Assembly (NCBI GenBank): GCA_947304085.1
Contig: CAMZAC010000036.1
Span: 1 to 6,674 of the forward strand
Direction of reading: 5' to 3'
Source: an uncultured Alphaproteobacteria bacterium
Lineage (GTDB): Bacteria > Pseudomonadota > Alphaproteobacteria > Rs-D84
Length of the DNA: 6,674 nucleotides
Below the pieces are notes generated by a model, which worked only from the letters and a program-made list of their open reading frames with translations, was not told the origin of the DNA and did no database searches. Below, piece by piece: positions 1 through 6,598 of the stretch. Numbering within the stretch: position 1 is the stretch's first letter; each line of letters starts with the position of its first letter. The position numbers and the translations under genes were made by a program.

Positions 1-1549
1 CCTGTGCGATATCACTTTCTGCACCAGTCGTAATTTTATTCGCACCAAAGAACAATTCTTCGGATGCACGTCCGGCCAATGCAACCGCCAAATTCGCACG
101 AATTTCGTCCAATGTCATAGATACTTTATTGTCAATTGGCAAATGCTGAACCATACCCAGCGCACGACCACGTGGAATAATTGTCGCCTTGTGTATTGGG
201 TCTGTAATGTCTTTATAATGCAGACTGACAAACGCATGCCCTGCTTCGTGATATGCAGTCAATTTAATATCTTCTGGGCGCATTTTGCGATTTTTCTTTG
301 GCCCCATTAAAATTTTATCGCGTGCTTCTTCCACATCACTTTGTTCAACAACTTTGTGATTGCTACGCACAGCATGCAATGCAGCCTCATTCAACAGGTT
401 TTCCAAATCAGCCCCTGAAAATCCAGTTGTCCCACGCGCGACATCCATCATATTTACACTTTCGCCAATCTTGAATTTTTTTGCATGCAAATCTAAAATT
501 GCACGACGCCCCTCAAGATTAGGCAACTCAATATTTATCTGTCTATCAAAACGACCTGGACGCAACAAAGCCGCATCCAGCATATCAGGACGATTTGTCG
601 CAGCAATAACAATTATACCTGTATCATTTGCAAACCCGTCCATTTCAATCAGCAATTGGTTTAATGTCTGTTCGCGGTCATTATCATTTAATGAATGTTT
701 GCTTCTGCTCTGCCCGATTGCATCAATTTCATCGATAAACAAAATACATGGCGCATTACGTTTAGCCAGCTCAAAAATTTCTTTGATTTTTGCAACCCCC
801 AGACCAACGATGATACCTGAAAAATCACTGCCCGATGTGGCAAAGAACGGAACATTTGCCTCACCAGCAACTGCACGCGCCAACAAAGTTTTACCAGTGC
901 CAGGTTCTCCAGACAGCAATATTCCGCGTGGCACACGTGCACCCAATGCCTTGAACTTTTCTTTGTTTTTCAGGAAATCGACAACTTCCATCAATTCTTG
1001 CTTTTCAGAATCAATGCCAGCGACATCATTAAATGTTGTCTTGGTTTTACCAGTTGTAATTTTTGTTGGATTTTGACCGATTAAACTGCGCGTAATACCA
1101 CCACCACTATTTCCGCCACGCATTAAACGTAAAAACCATACAAAAAAGAATACGCCTATTAATAACGGCACCCAACGCGCTATTGTATCAAAAAAAGAAT
1201 CTTTGTTATTGATGGATACGCTGGCCCCATTTTTAGAAATCTTTTCTAACAACTCAGGATTATAAGTAATTGTTGCACGATAAGATGAACCATCTTTCAT
1301 TTTACCCGTTGCAACATTGTCGCGTCCAATTTCCATAGTTTTAATATCATTTGATCGACGCAACACATCAGAAAAAGACAATTCTACAGGTGTTTTGACC
1401 GCATCACCACCAATCGTGTTTGTGCTTTTAAAACCACCGACAAACAACACACGCGCAACCAGTACGATAAACAGTGCTATAAACACCATTAAATAAAATC
1501 TTGAACCATCTTTTTTAACATTATTCAAATTATTTTTTTCGTTTTTCAT
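1..1549 (-). CDS. ftsH: ATP-dependent zinc metalloprotease FtsH (3' end beyond window)
   Basis: Inner-membrane AAA+ protease that extracts and degrades misfolded membrane proteins and short-lived cytosolic regulators. 516 codons are visible, and the gene runs off the left edge. Residues 18-37 form the first membrane segment, about 38-122 the periplasmic part, and about 123-140 the second membrane segment. The AAA module has Walker A GEPGTGKT (214-221), Walker B with FIDEID (271-276), sensor AATN (316-319) and the arginine-finger stretch LRPGRFDRQ (329-337). The protease site HEAGH is at 434-438, and D513 in GAESDI is the likely third zinc ligand, so all ligands lie inside the window. Oddly, the normally aromatic pore loop 1 reads SGIIVGLG (244-251), with Ile247 where Phe is usual, and the glycine-rich pore loop 2 region is replaced by SKHSLNDND (283-291). 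The ATG at 1549 has an AGGA ribosome site 6 nt upstream, inside the tilS end. Identification is certain; altered substrate grip is inference. Confidence 0.97.
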   Translation of the reverse strand, partial: MKNEKNNLNNVKKDGSRFYLMVFIALFIVLVARVLFVGGFKSTNTIGGDAVKTPVELSFSDVLRRSNDIKTMEIGRDNVATGKMKDGSSYRATITYNPELLEKISKNGASVSINNKDSFFDTIARWVPLLIGVFFFVWFLRLMRGGNSGGGITRSLIGQNPTKITTGKTKTTFNDVAGIDSEKQELMEVVDFLKNKEKFKALGARVPRGILLSGEPGTGKTLLARAVAGEANVPFFATSGSDFSGIIVGLGVAKIKEIFELAKRNAPCILFIDEIDAIGQSRSKHSLNDNDREQTLNQLLIEMDGFANDTGIIVIAATNRPDMLDAALLRPGRFDRQINIELPNLEGRRAILDLHAKKFKIGESVNMMDVARGTTGFSGADLENLLNEAALHAVRSNHKVVEQSDVEEARDKILMGPKKNRKMRPEDIKLTAYHEAGHAFVSLHYKDITDPIHKATIIPRGRALGMVQHLPIDNKVSMTLDEIRANLAVALAGRASEELFFGANKITTGAESDIAQ

Positions 1550-2510
1550 ATCTTTTCCTAAAAGTTGTTCTTTTTCCTTCTGGCACAATTAAGATTCTGT
1601 TTCCCAATCTACGAATCGTGCAATGCCCTAACGTAAATTGACAATCACTATGTAAATTACTTAGTGCATGCTGTAAAGAATTCAAGCGCGGCGAATAGAT
1701 TCCCCCACCAATTTTTTGAATCATCAACCCCAACAACTTTAATCTAATTTCTTCCGCTTCGTCAAATAAAAAAGATTCCGCAAACATAGTTCCCCATGGT
1801 CGCAGAACTAATTCCAACCTGTTTGCGATATATTTGTCCATCCACTGACGTGTTCGCCCCAAATTTTGAATTGCAAGTAATATTCTGGAATCAGAAATGT
1901 CCAACTTATCACTTAATAAATGACGATTTTTTCGAATTTTGACACGCGTATAATGGTCATCACTGTTCATAGAATCTGTATAATATTTGATATTATTGTC
2001 ATCACAATACTGTCTGATTTCGGTCCGTGACACCTCTAACAATGGACGCAAAATTTTAATTCCCTCACGTTCAGATTCTGGCATCATAGCTGACAAACCA
2101 TACAAACCACTACCCCGAGCCAAGTTCATCAAAAAAGTTTCGATTTGATCATCACTTTGATGTGCCGTCAATAAATATTCAATATTGTTTTCGTGGCAAT
2201 AATCTATCATCATCTGATAACGCGCTTCACGAGCAGCCGCTTCCAACCCGTTTTGTGGCTTTTCACCGTCCCAATAAAAAATCTGGCATGGAATATTTAA
2301 TTGTTTGCAAACATCAACAACATAATCTGTTTCTGTATCAGCCTCTGGTCTCAATTTATGATTAACATGCAAACAAACAATATCTGCACCAACTTCGTGC
2401 AGCCAATAAAGTAAACACATAGAATCAACGCCGCCACTGACCCCGACAGCCATTTTGGCGCCCTGATATTTATGCATAAAATCCACAAATTTTCTGTTCA
2501 TAACAAACAT
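1530..2510 (-). CDS. tilS: tRNA(Ile)-lysidine synthetase TilS, compact form
   Basis: Converts C34 of the CAU-anticodon tRNA-Ile to lysidine using ATP and lysine, so that the tRNA reads AUA as isoleucine; cytosolic. The N-terminal PP-loop ATPase domain carries SGGVDS (25-30), HVNH (48-51), TAHQSDDQIET (115-125), ARGSGL (131-136), RPLL (155-158) and TRVKIR (188-193), all diagnostic for TilS. Residues about 205-310 match the middle substrate-binding domain. At 326 residues it is about 100 shorter than the E. coli protein and lacks the separate C-terminal domain; such compact forms occur in other bacteria. The tail is very basic (KRTTFRKRYEKRKK). The stop overlaps ftsH by 20 nt, and this tilS-ftsH order is common. 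Starts at 2510 or 2501 (Met4) are both possible: neither has a visible Shine-Dalgarno site, so the exact start is uncertain. Confidence 0.95.
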   Translation of the reverse strand: MFVMNRKFVDFMHKYQGAKMAVGVSGGVDSMCLLYWLHEVGADIVCLHVNHKLRPEADTETDYVVDVCKQLNIPCQIFYWDGEKPQNGLEAAAREARYQMMIDYCHENNIEYLLTAHQSDDQIETFLMNLARGSGLYGLSAMMPESEREGIKILRPLLEVSRTEIRQYCDDNNIKYYTDSMNSDDHYTRVKIRKNRHLLSDKLDISDSRILLAIQNLGRTRQWMDKYIANRLELVLRPWGTMFAESFLFDEAEEIRLKLLGLMIQKIGGGIYSPRLNSLQHALSNLHSDCQFTLGHCTIRRLGNRILIVPEGKRTTFRKRYEKRKK

Positions 2511-2525
2511 ATTTTATGGTATAAT
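2497..2525 (+). promoter_or_regulatory. sigma-70-type promoter for the LOG-family gene
   Basis: A perfect -10 TATAAT lies at 2520-2525, extended by TG at 2517-2518. A -35-like TTCATA (4 of 6 matches) lies at 2497-2502 with a 17-nt spacer. Transcription would start near 2532, giving a leader of about 20 nt that contains AAAGGA before the ATG at 2552. The -35 box falls inside the first codons of divergent tilS, so the two genes share control DNA. Seen in sequence; activity is inferred. Confidence 0.7.
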
Positions 2526-2551
2526 TTCGAAAAATAAAGGAAAAAGACAAA

Positions 2552-3133
2552 ATGGCAAATAAAATAAAATCCGTAGCGGTATATTGCGGACACGAATTTG
2601 GTAGTAATCCAGAATATGTACGTGATGCTCGCAAAGTTGGCGAATTATTAGCACGTAATAAAATTACAATGGTTTTTGGTGGGGGTGATGTTGGATTGAT
2701 GGGCGCAACCGCAGAATCTGCATTGCAAAACGGTGGCGAAGTAATTGGTATATCAACTCAGCATGTTATGTCTAAAAACGAACCCCTGCACGAGGGAATC
2801 AATGTAAAAGTTGTGGACGGATTAAGTGCCCGTAGACAAGAAATGTTTGATTTATCGGACGCTTTTATAATTCTTCCTGGGGGAATTGGTACATTAGATG
2901 AAATGACAGATATTTTGACTAAACAGCAGGTTGGTGAATCTTGCAAACCAATTTTGATTATGAATACGGCAAAATATTGGGAGTTTTTTGGCAAACTTAT
3001 TGTCTATATGGACCAAGAGGGGTTTGTTGAAAATATGTCTGATTACAATATAACTGTGGCAAATACGCCAACAGAATTAATAGACAAATTATTGGATGCA
3101 GATAACCTTGTCACGACTTGTAAAGCCCTTTGA
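2552..3133 (+). CDS. LOG family protein (probable nucleoside 5'-monophosphate phosphoribohydrolase)
   Basis: Rossmann-fold member of the LOG (Lonely guy, TIGR00730-type) family, often misnamed lysine decarboxylase. Characterised members split the N-glycosidic bond of nucleoside or cytokinin 5'-monophosphates to release base and ribose 5-phosphate; the natural substrate here is unknown. The 193-residue length is normal. Visible marks are VYCG near the N-terminus (10-13), GGGDVGLMG (43-51), the paired basic residues R94-R95 followed by M98, and the catalytic signature PGGIGTLDE (109-117) with Glu117. The ATG has an AGGA site 10 nt upstream and a strong extended -10 promoter. It is the only complete plus-strand gene, divergent from tilS and convergent with the DUF167 gene, whose last 14 codons it overlaps on the opposite strand. 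The family is sure; substrate and role are not. Confidence 0.93.
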   Translation: MANKIKSVAVYCGHEFGSNPEYVRDARKVGELLARNKITMVFGGGDVGLMGATAESALQNGGEVIGISTQHVMSKNEPLHEGINVKVVDGLSARRQEMFDLSDAFIILPGGIGTLDEMTDILTKQQVGESCKPILIMNTAKYWEFFGKLIVYMDQEGFVENMSDYNITVANTPTELIDKLLDADNLVTTCKAL

Positions 3134-3319
3134 TATAGTGATATTAGATTTCGCAACATCAAAATATTTTGACAACAACTCTATCACAGCGCTGTTTGCG
3201 CGACCATTTTCAGGCGCAACGGTTGTATAAACACGCAAAACACCGTCACTTTCGATGACTTTGTTTTGCTTTGCGTGCGTTGTCACGCGCACATTAAAAA
3301 TCCTCTTGGAATCGCTCAT
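3089..3319 (-). CDS. DUF167 (YggU/UPF0235) family protein
   Basis: Small conserved protein of 76 residues with no established biochemical function. It shows the family pattern: V-R-V-x-x-x-A near the start (10-16), APENGRAN (35-42), a hydrophobic helix ending in a conserved lysine, and the closing GFTSRDKVI (65-73), where Ser68, Arg69 and Lys71 are the usual conserved positions. ATG at 3319 is chosen; a GTG one codon upstream (3322) is the alternative. The start lies inside the last 26 nt of the HIT gene on the same strand, so translation is probably coupled. No strong ribosome site is seen, which fits coupling. The 3' end overlaps the LOG gene antisense by 45 nt, covering the conserved C-terminal motif. 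Third gene of the acyltransferase-HIT-DUF167 operon. Confidence 0.88.
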   Translation of the reverse strand: MSDSKRIFNVRVTTHAKQNKVIESDGVLRVYTTVAPENGRANSAVIELLSKYFDVAKSNITISKGFTSRDKVICIQ

Positions 3320-3641
3320 CACTCATAATATGTATGTGAAAATGCATCACAGATTGACCTGCCCCACGACCTGTATTCGCAATCGTTCTGAAATTATTAT
3401 CCAAATTTAATTTTTCAACTGTTTTTCTGAACCCGTTCCAAAACGCTTGTTGCTCTGCCGCCGAAGCATTTTTTGTAAAATCTAAAATATCTGTATATTC
3501 TCCACGCGGAATTACCAATACATGCACACGTGCCCGTGGTGCGACATCATAAAAAGCCAACACATTATCATCACTGTAAACAGTTTTATTCGGTATTTCA
3601 CCACGTAATATTTTTGCAAAGACATTGTTTTTATCATACAT
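3294..3641 (-). CDS. HIT family protein (HINT-like nucleotide hydrolase/transferase)
   Basis: Histidine-triad protein of 115 residues, close to the usual bacterial HINT size. These cytosolic dimers hydrolyse adenosine phosphoramidates or related nucleotide conjugates. The catalytic triad HFHIHI is at 100-105 (His100, His102, His104), preceded by GQSV (95-98); the fourth conserved histidine is His40 in HVLVIP. The N-terminal AKILRGEIPNKTVY (9-22) and DDNVLAFYD (24-32) are typical. The two zinc cysteines common near the N-terminus are absent (NVFAK instead of a CxxC-like start). The C-terminus after the triad, MSDERFQEDF, lacks the usual glycine-rich GGR segment, and its codons overlap the DUF167 start. 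The ATG is 4 nt beyond the acyltransferase stop, with AAGGA 8 nt upstream. Family is certain, exact substrate unknown. Confidence 0.93.
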   Translation of the reverse strand: MYDKNNVFAKILRGEIPNKTVYSDDNVLAFYDVAPRARVHVLVIPRGEYTDILDFTKNASAAEQQAFWNGFRKTVEKLNLDNNFRTIANTGRGAGQSVMHFHIHIMSDERFQEDF

Positions 3642-3645
3642 TTTT

Positions 3646-4410
3646 TTAGTCCTTATTTTTTCTATACAACTCTTTAAATTCGTTTGATTTTATCCCTTGT
3701 TCTACATGAAATAAATCAAATTCTGCGTCCATTTCGCGCAATTGTTTTACCATTATATTTTCAATTTCTTGTCGTTTTTGTTCAAAAGCTTCACCTTTTA
3801 AAGTAGGTTCTATATAAATCGGTTTTCCAATTCGACATGTTATTGTACCAAATAATTTTGGAATCAAAAACCTATCCCATCTTTTCAAAAAATATGCACG
3901 CGATGCAGAAAAACAACACGGAACAATTGGTGCCCCAGTCATACGTGCAAAAAACAACGCGCCATCTTGCAGATGCAACGAAGGTCCACTGGGTCCATCA
4001 ACTGGAACACACATAGAAACATTTTTTTCGTGCATAATGCGAACACCTTGACGTAACACAGCAACAGATCCATCAGATGTACTGCCATAAATTGCACGCA
4101 ACCCAAAAAATCGCTGCAAACACGCCATCATACGACCATCTTTATGTCTGGACGCAACACAATAAGCACGAATTCTGGCCATCTTTATAACAGGTGATAA
4201 CATCGCGCAACGCCCATGAAAAAACACAAACACAGCCGGTCTGTTACGATACTGTTTCAAAGATTTCGTATTTATAAAACGGTGCTTTGATGTCCAAAAA
4301 ACGAACCATATAATTAACGCAACAAGCCCCATTAATACCCATTGAATAATAGGGCTGCGCAAAATTGGGCGCCAAAATTTTTTCCAAATTTTCTTAAACA
4401 CTCTTTTCAT
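3646..4410 (-). CDS. DUF374 lysophospholipid acyltransferase family protein
   Basis: Membrane-anchored member of the LPLAT/PlsC superfamily, DUF374 branch; members are thought to transfer acyl chains to lipid or lipid A-type acceptors, but the acceptor here cannot be read from sequence. With the ATG at 4410 it has 254 residues: a basic N-terminus (KRVFKKIWKKFWR), one membrane segment at about 19-40, then the catalytic part with FFHGR (63-67, likely catalytic His65), SRHKDG (87-92, Asp91), YGSTSDG (108-114), VDGPSGP (137-143) and WDRFLIP (178-184), in the order typical of DUF374. A GTG start at 4473 would add 21 residues, but those codons lie in the groEL terminator hairpin, so 4410 is preferred even though no clear Shine-Dalgarno site precedes it. 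First gene of the operon with HIT and DUF167; its own promoter is not clear. Confidence 0.88.
   Translation of the reverse strand: MKRVFKKIWKKFWRPILRSPIIQWVLMGLVALIIWFVFWTSKHRFINTKSLKQYRNRPAVFVFFHGRCAMLSPVIKMARIRAYCVASRHKDGRMMACLQRFFGLRAIYGSTSDGSVAVLRQGVRIMHEKNVSMCVPVDGPSGPSLHLQDGALFFARMTGAPIVPCCFSASRAYFLKRWDRFLIPKLFGTITCRIGKPIYIEPTLKGEAFEQKRQEIENIMVKQLREMDAEFDLFHVEQGIKSNEFKELYRKNKD
3650..3654 (-). promoter_or_regulatory. ribosome binding site of the HIT gene, inside the upstream gene end
   Basis: AAGGA on the minus strand sits 8 nt before the HIT ATG and is formed by the last sense codons (AAG GAC) of the acyltransferase gene, directly before its TAA stop at 3646-3648. Ribosomes finishing the first gene would cover this site, so the two genes are probably translationally coupled. 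Confidence 0.8.
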
Positions 4411-4440
4411 AATACAGTAAATATTATCAATAAAAACTGT

Positions 4441-4491
4441 AAAAAGCAAGAACAGCAGATTATGACCTATCACATAATCTGCTGATTCTTG
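4441..4491 (-). terminator. rho-independent terminator after groEL
   Basis: On the minus strand the arms 4473-4491 and 4447-4464 form a stem of 12 pairs (CAGCAGATTATG) plus 6 more pairs (CAAGAA) beyond a one-base bulge, with an 8-nt loop (4465-4472). TTTTT follows at 4445-4441 and a second T-run at 4436-4432. It starts 18 nt after the groEL stop. On the plus strand there is no T-run, so the hairpin acts for the minus strand. Confidence 0.88.
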
Positions 4492-4509
4492 TCATTTATC
4501 AATATATCT

Positions 4510-6126
4510 TTACATCATTCCCGGCATTCCACTATTTTGTGGATTATTGTTTTTTTCTTCTGGGATTTCGTTCATAACTGCACCAGTTGTTAATAACAAT
4601 CCAGCAGTCGAAGCAGCGGCTTGAATTGCTGTTTTTACAACTTTAGCAGGATCAATAATACCAGACTTCATCATATCAACATATTCGCCGGTTTGGGCAT
4701 TATAACCAAAATTATAGTCTTTGTTTTCCATAATTTTGCCAACAACTATTTCACCAGAAACGCCCGCATTTTCAGCAATCTGCATACACGGCGAAATAAT
4801 TGCTTTACGAACAATATCAACCCCAACATTTTGATCTGTATTGTCGCCTTTAACATCTGTTAATGCATTAACTGCACGAACCAAAGCAACACCACCGCCT
4901 GCTACAATACCGTCTTCCACAGCTGCACGGGTTGCTGCCAAAGCATCATCAACACGATCTTTCTTTTCCTTGACTTCAACTTCTGTCATACCCCCAACAT
5001 GAATCACAGCAACACCCCCAACCAATTTAGCCAAACGTTCTGCTAATTTTTCTTTATCATATTCACTTGTTGCGGTCGACAGGGTCTTACGAATTTCATC
5101 AGCACGACTTGCAATAGCTTCTTTGTCACCATTACCATTTACCAACAAAGTTTTATCTTTTGAAACAACCACGCGTTTTGCGCCACCTAACACAGCAGGT
5201 GTAATGTTATCAAAAGTCATACCCATATCATCAGAAATAATTGTTGCACCTGTCACGATAGCAATATCTTTCAGCATTTCTTTACGTCTGTCGCCAAAAC
5301 CAGGTGCTTTGACTGCGCAAACTTTCAGCCCACCGCGCAAACGGTTCAACACCAATGTTGCCAAAGCCTCGCTTTCAACATCATCTGCTATTATCAACAA
5401 CGGACGACCAGATTGTGCAACAGGTTCCAATATTGGCAACAACGCTTGCAATCCTGTAATTTTCTTTTCAGAAACCAAGATTTGTGCGTTTTCTAATTCC
5501 GCCAACATTTTCTCACTGTTTGTCACAAAATATGGCGACATGAAACCTTGGTCAAATTGCATACCTTCAACTATATCAATTTCAGTATCTAAACCTTTGG
5601 CTTCCTGAACAGTTATAACCCCTTCTTTACCAACTTTTTCCATAGCATCAGCGATTTTTTGGCCAATTTCAGAGTCGCTGTTTGCAGAAATAGTCGCAAC
5701 CTGTGCAATTTCGGATGAATCTTTAACTGGACGCGCATGTTTTTCAATATCTGCGACCACAGCATTTACAGCTATATCTATACCACGTTTAACATCCATA
5801 GGATTCATACCTGCTGCAATAACGCGTCTGCCTTCGCGGAAAATGTTTTGTGCCAATACTGTCGCTGTCGTTGTTCCGTCACCAGCACTGTCGCCAGCAC
5901 GTTTTGCAACTTCTTGAATCATCTTTGCACCGATATTTTCCGCAGGATCTTTCAAAGCAACTTCTTTTGCAACAGTCACACCGTCTTTGGTTGCGATTGG
6001 TGCGCCGTATGGACGTTCAATAACCACAGTCCGACCTTTTGGTCCCATGGTAATTTTTACAGCATTTGCTAATTTATCAATACCAGATGCCAATTTATCT
6101 GTATTAAAAACAATATCTTTTGCCAT
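4510..6126 (-). CDS. groEL: chaperonin GroEL (Hsp60)
   Basis: Subunit of the double-ring ATP-driven folding chamber that works with GroES in the cytosol. 538 residues, slightly short for the family. The ATP site has GPKGR (28-32), TKDGVTVA (46-53) and DGTTT (83-87; Asp83 corresponds to E. coli Asp87). Asp394 in [10 protein letters not shown] corresponds to E. coli Asp398. The signature stretch [12 protein letters not shown] is at 401-412. The apical domain keeps [13 protein letters not shown] (188-200) and KAPGFGDRR (273-281). Two oddities: about four residues are missing near the N-terminus relative to E. coli ([12 protein letters not shown]), and the C-terminal tail is [13 protein letters not shown] rather than repeated GGM. 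The ATG has AAGGA 8 nt upstream; groES ends 12 nt before it. Co-transcribed with groES from a heat-shock promoter and ended by the hairpin at 4441-4491. Confidence 0.99.
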   Translation of the reverse strand: MAKDIVFNTDKLASGIDKLANAVKITMGPKGRTVVIERPYGAPIATKDGVTVAKEVALKDPAENIGAKMIQEVAKRAGDSAGDGTTTATVLAQNIFREGRRVIAAGMNPMDVKRGIDIAVNAVVADIEKHARPVKDSSEIAQVATISANSDSEIGQKIADAMEKVGKEGVITVQEAKGLDTEIDIVEGMQFDQGFMSPYFVTNSEKMLAELENAQILVSEKKITGLQALLPILEPVAQSGRPLLIIADDVESEALATLVLNRLRGGLKVCAVKAPGFGDRRKEMLKDIAIVTGATIISDDMGMTFDNITPAVLGGAKRVVVSKDKTLLVNGNGDKEAIASRADEIRKTLSTATSEYDKEKLAERLAKLVGGVAVIHVGGMTEVEVKEKKDRVDDALAATRAAVEDGIVAGGGVALVRAVNALTDVKGDNTDQNVGVDIVRKAIISPCMQIAENAGVSGEIVVGKIMENKDYNFGYNAQTGEYVDMMKSGIIDPAKVVKTAIQAAASTAGLLLTTGAVMNEIPEEKNNNPQNSGMPGMM

Positions 6127-6138
6127 AATTTATTCCTT

Positions 6139-6423
6139 TTATAAAATTCCAAGAATATCTGATTCTTTTATTAAAATATAATCTTTTCCATCAATTTTGA
6201 CTTCGTTCGCAGATGCAGCCCATTTAGCAAACAATACAACATCGTCTGGTTTTACAGACATAGGAATCTTTTGCCCATTTTCAAACACCCCATCACCGAC
6301 CGCAACAACGCGACCATGAACAGGTTTTTCTTTTGCTGTATCTGGGATAATAATACCGCCTGCCGTCTTATTTTCTTCTTCTATTCTGCTCAGCAGGACA
6401 TAGTTATGCAATGGTTTAAACAT
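6139..6423 (-). CDS. groES: co-chaperonin GroES (Hsp10)
   Basis: Heptameric lid of the GroEL chamber. 94 residues, normal for the family. It opens [14 protein letters not shown]; the mobile loop that docks on GroEL spans about 16-34 with the contact motif [10 protein letters not shown] (21-30). [13 protein letters not shown] (33-45) and the closing [20 protein letters not shown] (74-93) are classic GroES. The reading frame stays open upstream to 6477, but that Met lies close to the -35 box of the promoter and the extra residues are unlike GroES. ATG 6423 is therefore chosen, with a strong AAAGGAG ribosome site 8 nt before it. First gene of the groES-groEL operon. Confidence 0.98.
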   Translation of the reverse strand: MFKPLHNYVLLSRIEEENKTAGGIIIPDTAKEKPVHGRVVAVGDGVFENGQKIPMSVKPDDVVLFAKWAASANEVKIDGKDYILIKESDILGIL

Positions 6424-6431
6424 AATAACAA

Positions 6432-6438
6432 CTCCTTT
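6432..6438 (-). promoter_or_regulatory. strong ribosome binding site of groES
   Basis: AAAGGAG on the minus strand, 8 nt before the ATG at 6423. It is the strongest Shine-Dalgarno match in the window and fixes the groES start against the longer open frame. Confidence 0.9.
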
Positions 6439-6450
6439 GCTATGCACAAG

Positions 6451-6478
6451 ATATAGTTCAAAAAAAACGCATTTCAAG
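6451..6478 (-). promoter_or_regulatory. sigma-32 (RpoH) heat-shock promoter of groES-groEL
   Basis: On the minus strand a perfect -35 CTTGAA (6478-6473) is followed after 16 nt by -10 CTATAT (6456-6451), matching the RpoH pattern of CTTGAA and a C-x-ATxT-type -10 as used in alphaproteobacteria. Transcription would begin near 6445, leaving a leader of about 20 nt before groES. No CIRCE inverted repeat for HrcA is visible between promoter and gene. Sequence match is direct; sigma-factor use is inferred. Confidence 0.8.
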
Positions 6479-6536
6479 CCCTAAATGTATTACAAAAAAC
6501 ACAATCAACAAGATATGTTTTATTTGGTGCAGACAA

Positions 6537-6556
6537 CAAGCAATTTGAATTGTTTG
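6537..6556. promoter_or_regulatory. imperfect dyad, candidate operator
   Basis: CAAGCAATT and AATTGTTTG flank a 2-nt centre (TG), pairing at 8 of 9 positions. It covers the predicted -35 box (6545-6550) of the right-end gene, a usual place for repressor binding. In AT-rich DNA a dyad of this size could arise by chance, so this is tentative. Confidence 0.35.
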
Positions 6557-6573
6557 ACCATAAATGATAAAAT
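6545..6573 (+). promoter_or_regulatory. sigma-70-type promoter for the right-end gene
   Basis: -35 TTGAAT (6545-6550), 17-nt spacer, then -10 TAAAAT (6568-6573) extended by TG at 6565-6566. Transcription would start near 6580, about 19 nt before the ATG at 6599. It is divergent from the groES promoter, with about 65 bp between the two -35 boxes. Confidence 0.6.
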
Positions 6574-6598
6574 TCACTGATAAAACAAAGAGTTTATT

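Noticed and set aside
360..1076. 238-codon open frame on the plus strand antisense to ftsH
   Set aside because: It mirrors the strongly conserved ftsH AAA domain, has no ribosome site or family resemblance, and results from ftsH codon bias.
3159..3172. Perfect 14-bp palindrome TCAAAATATTTTGA
   Set aside because: It lies within DUF167 coding sequence, is purely AT-rich in its core, and is of a size expected by chance in such DNA.
5123..5608. 161-codon plus-strand open frame inside groEL
   Set aside because: Antisense shadow of the highly conserved groEL; its composition follows the reverse complement of groEL codons and it has no start signals.
6424..6477. 18-residue N-terminal extension of GroES
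   Set aside because: It would begin at the promoter's own -35 box, upstream of the expected RNA start; GroES proteins begin near the chosen Met, which has a strong ribosome site.
6424..6598. CIRCE operator for HrcA before groES
   Set aside because: No TTAGCACTC/GAGTGCTAA pair or near match is present on either strand.
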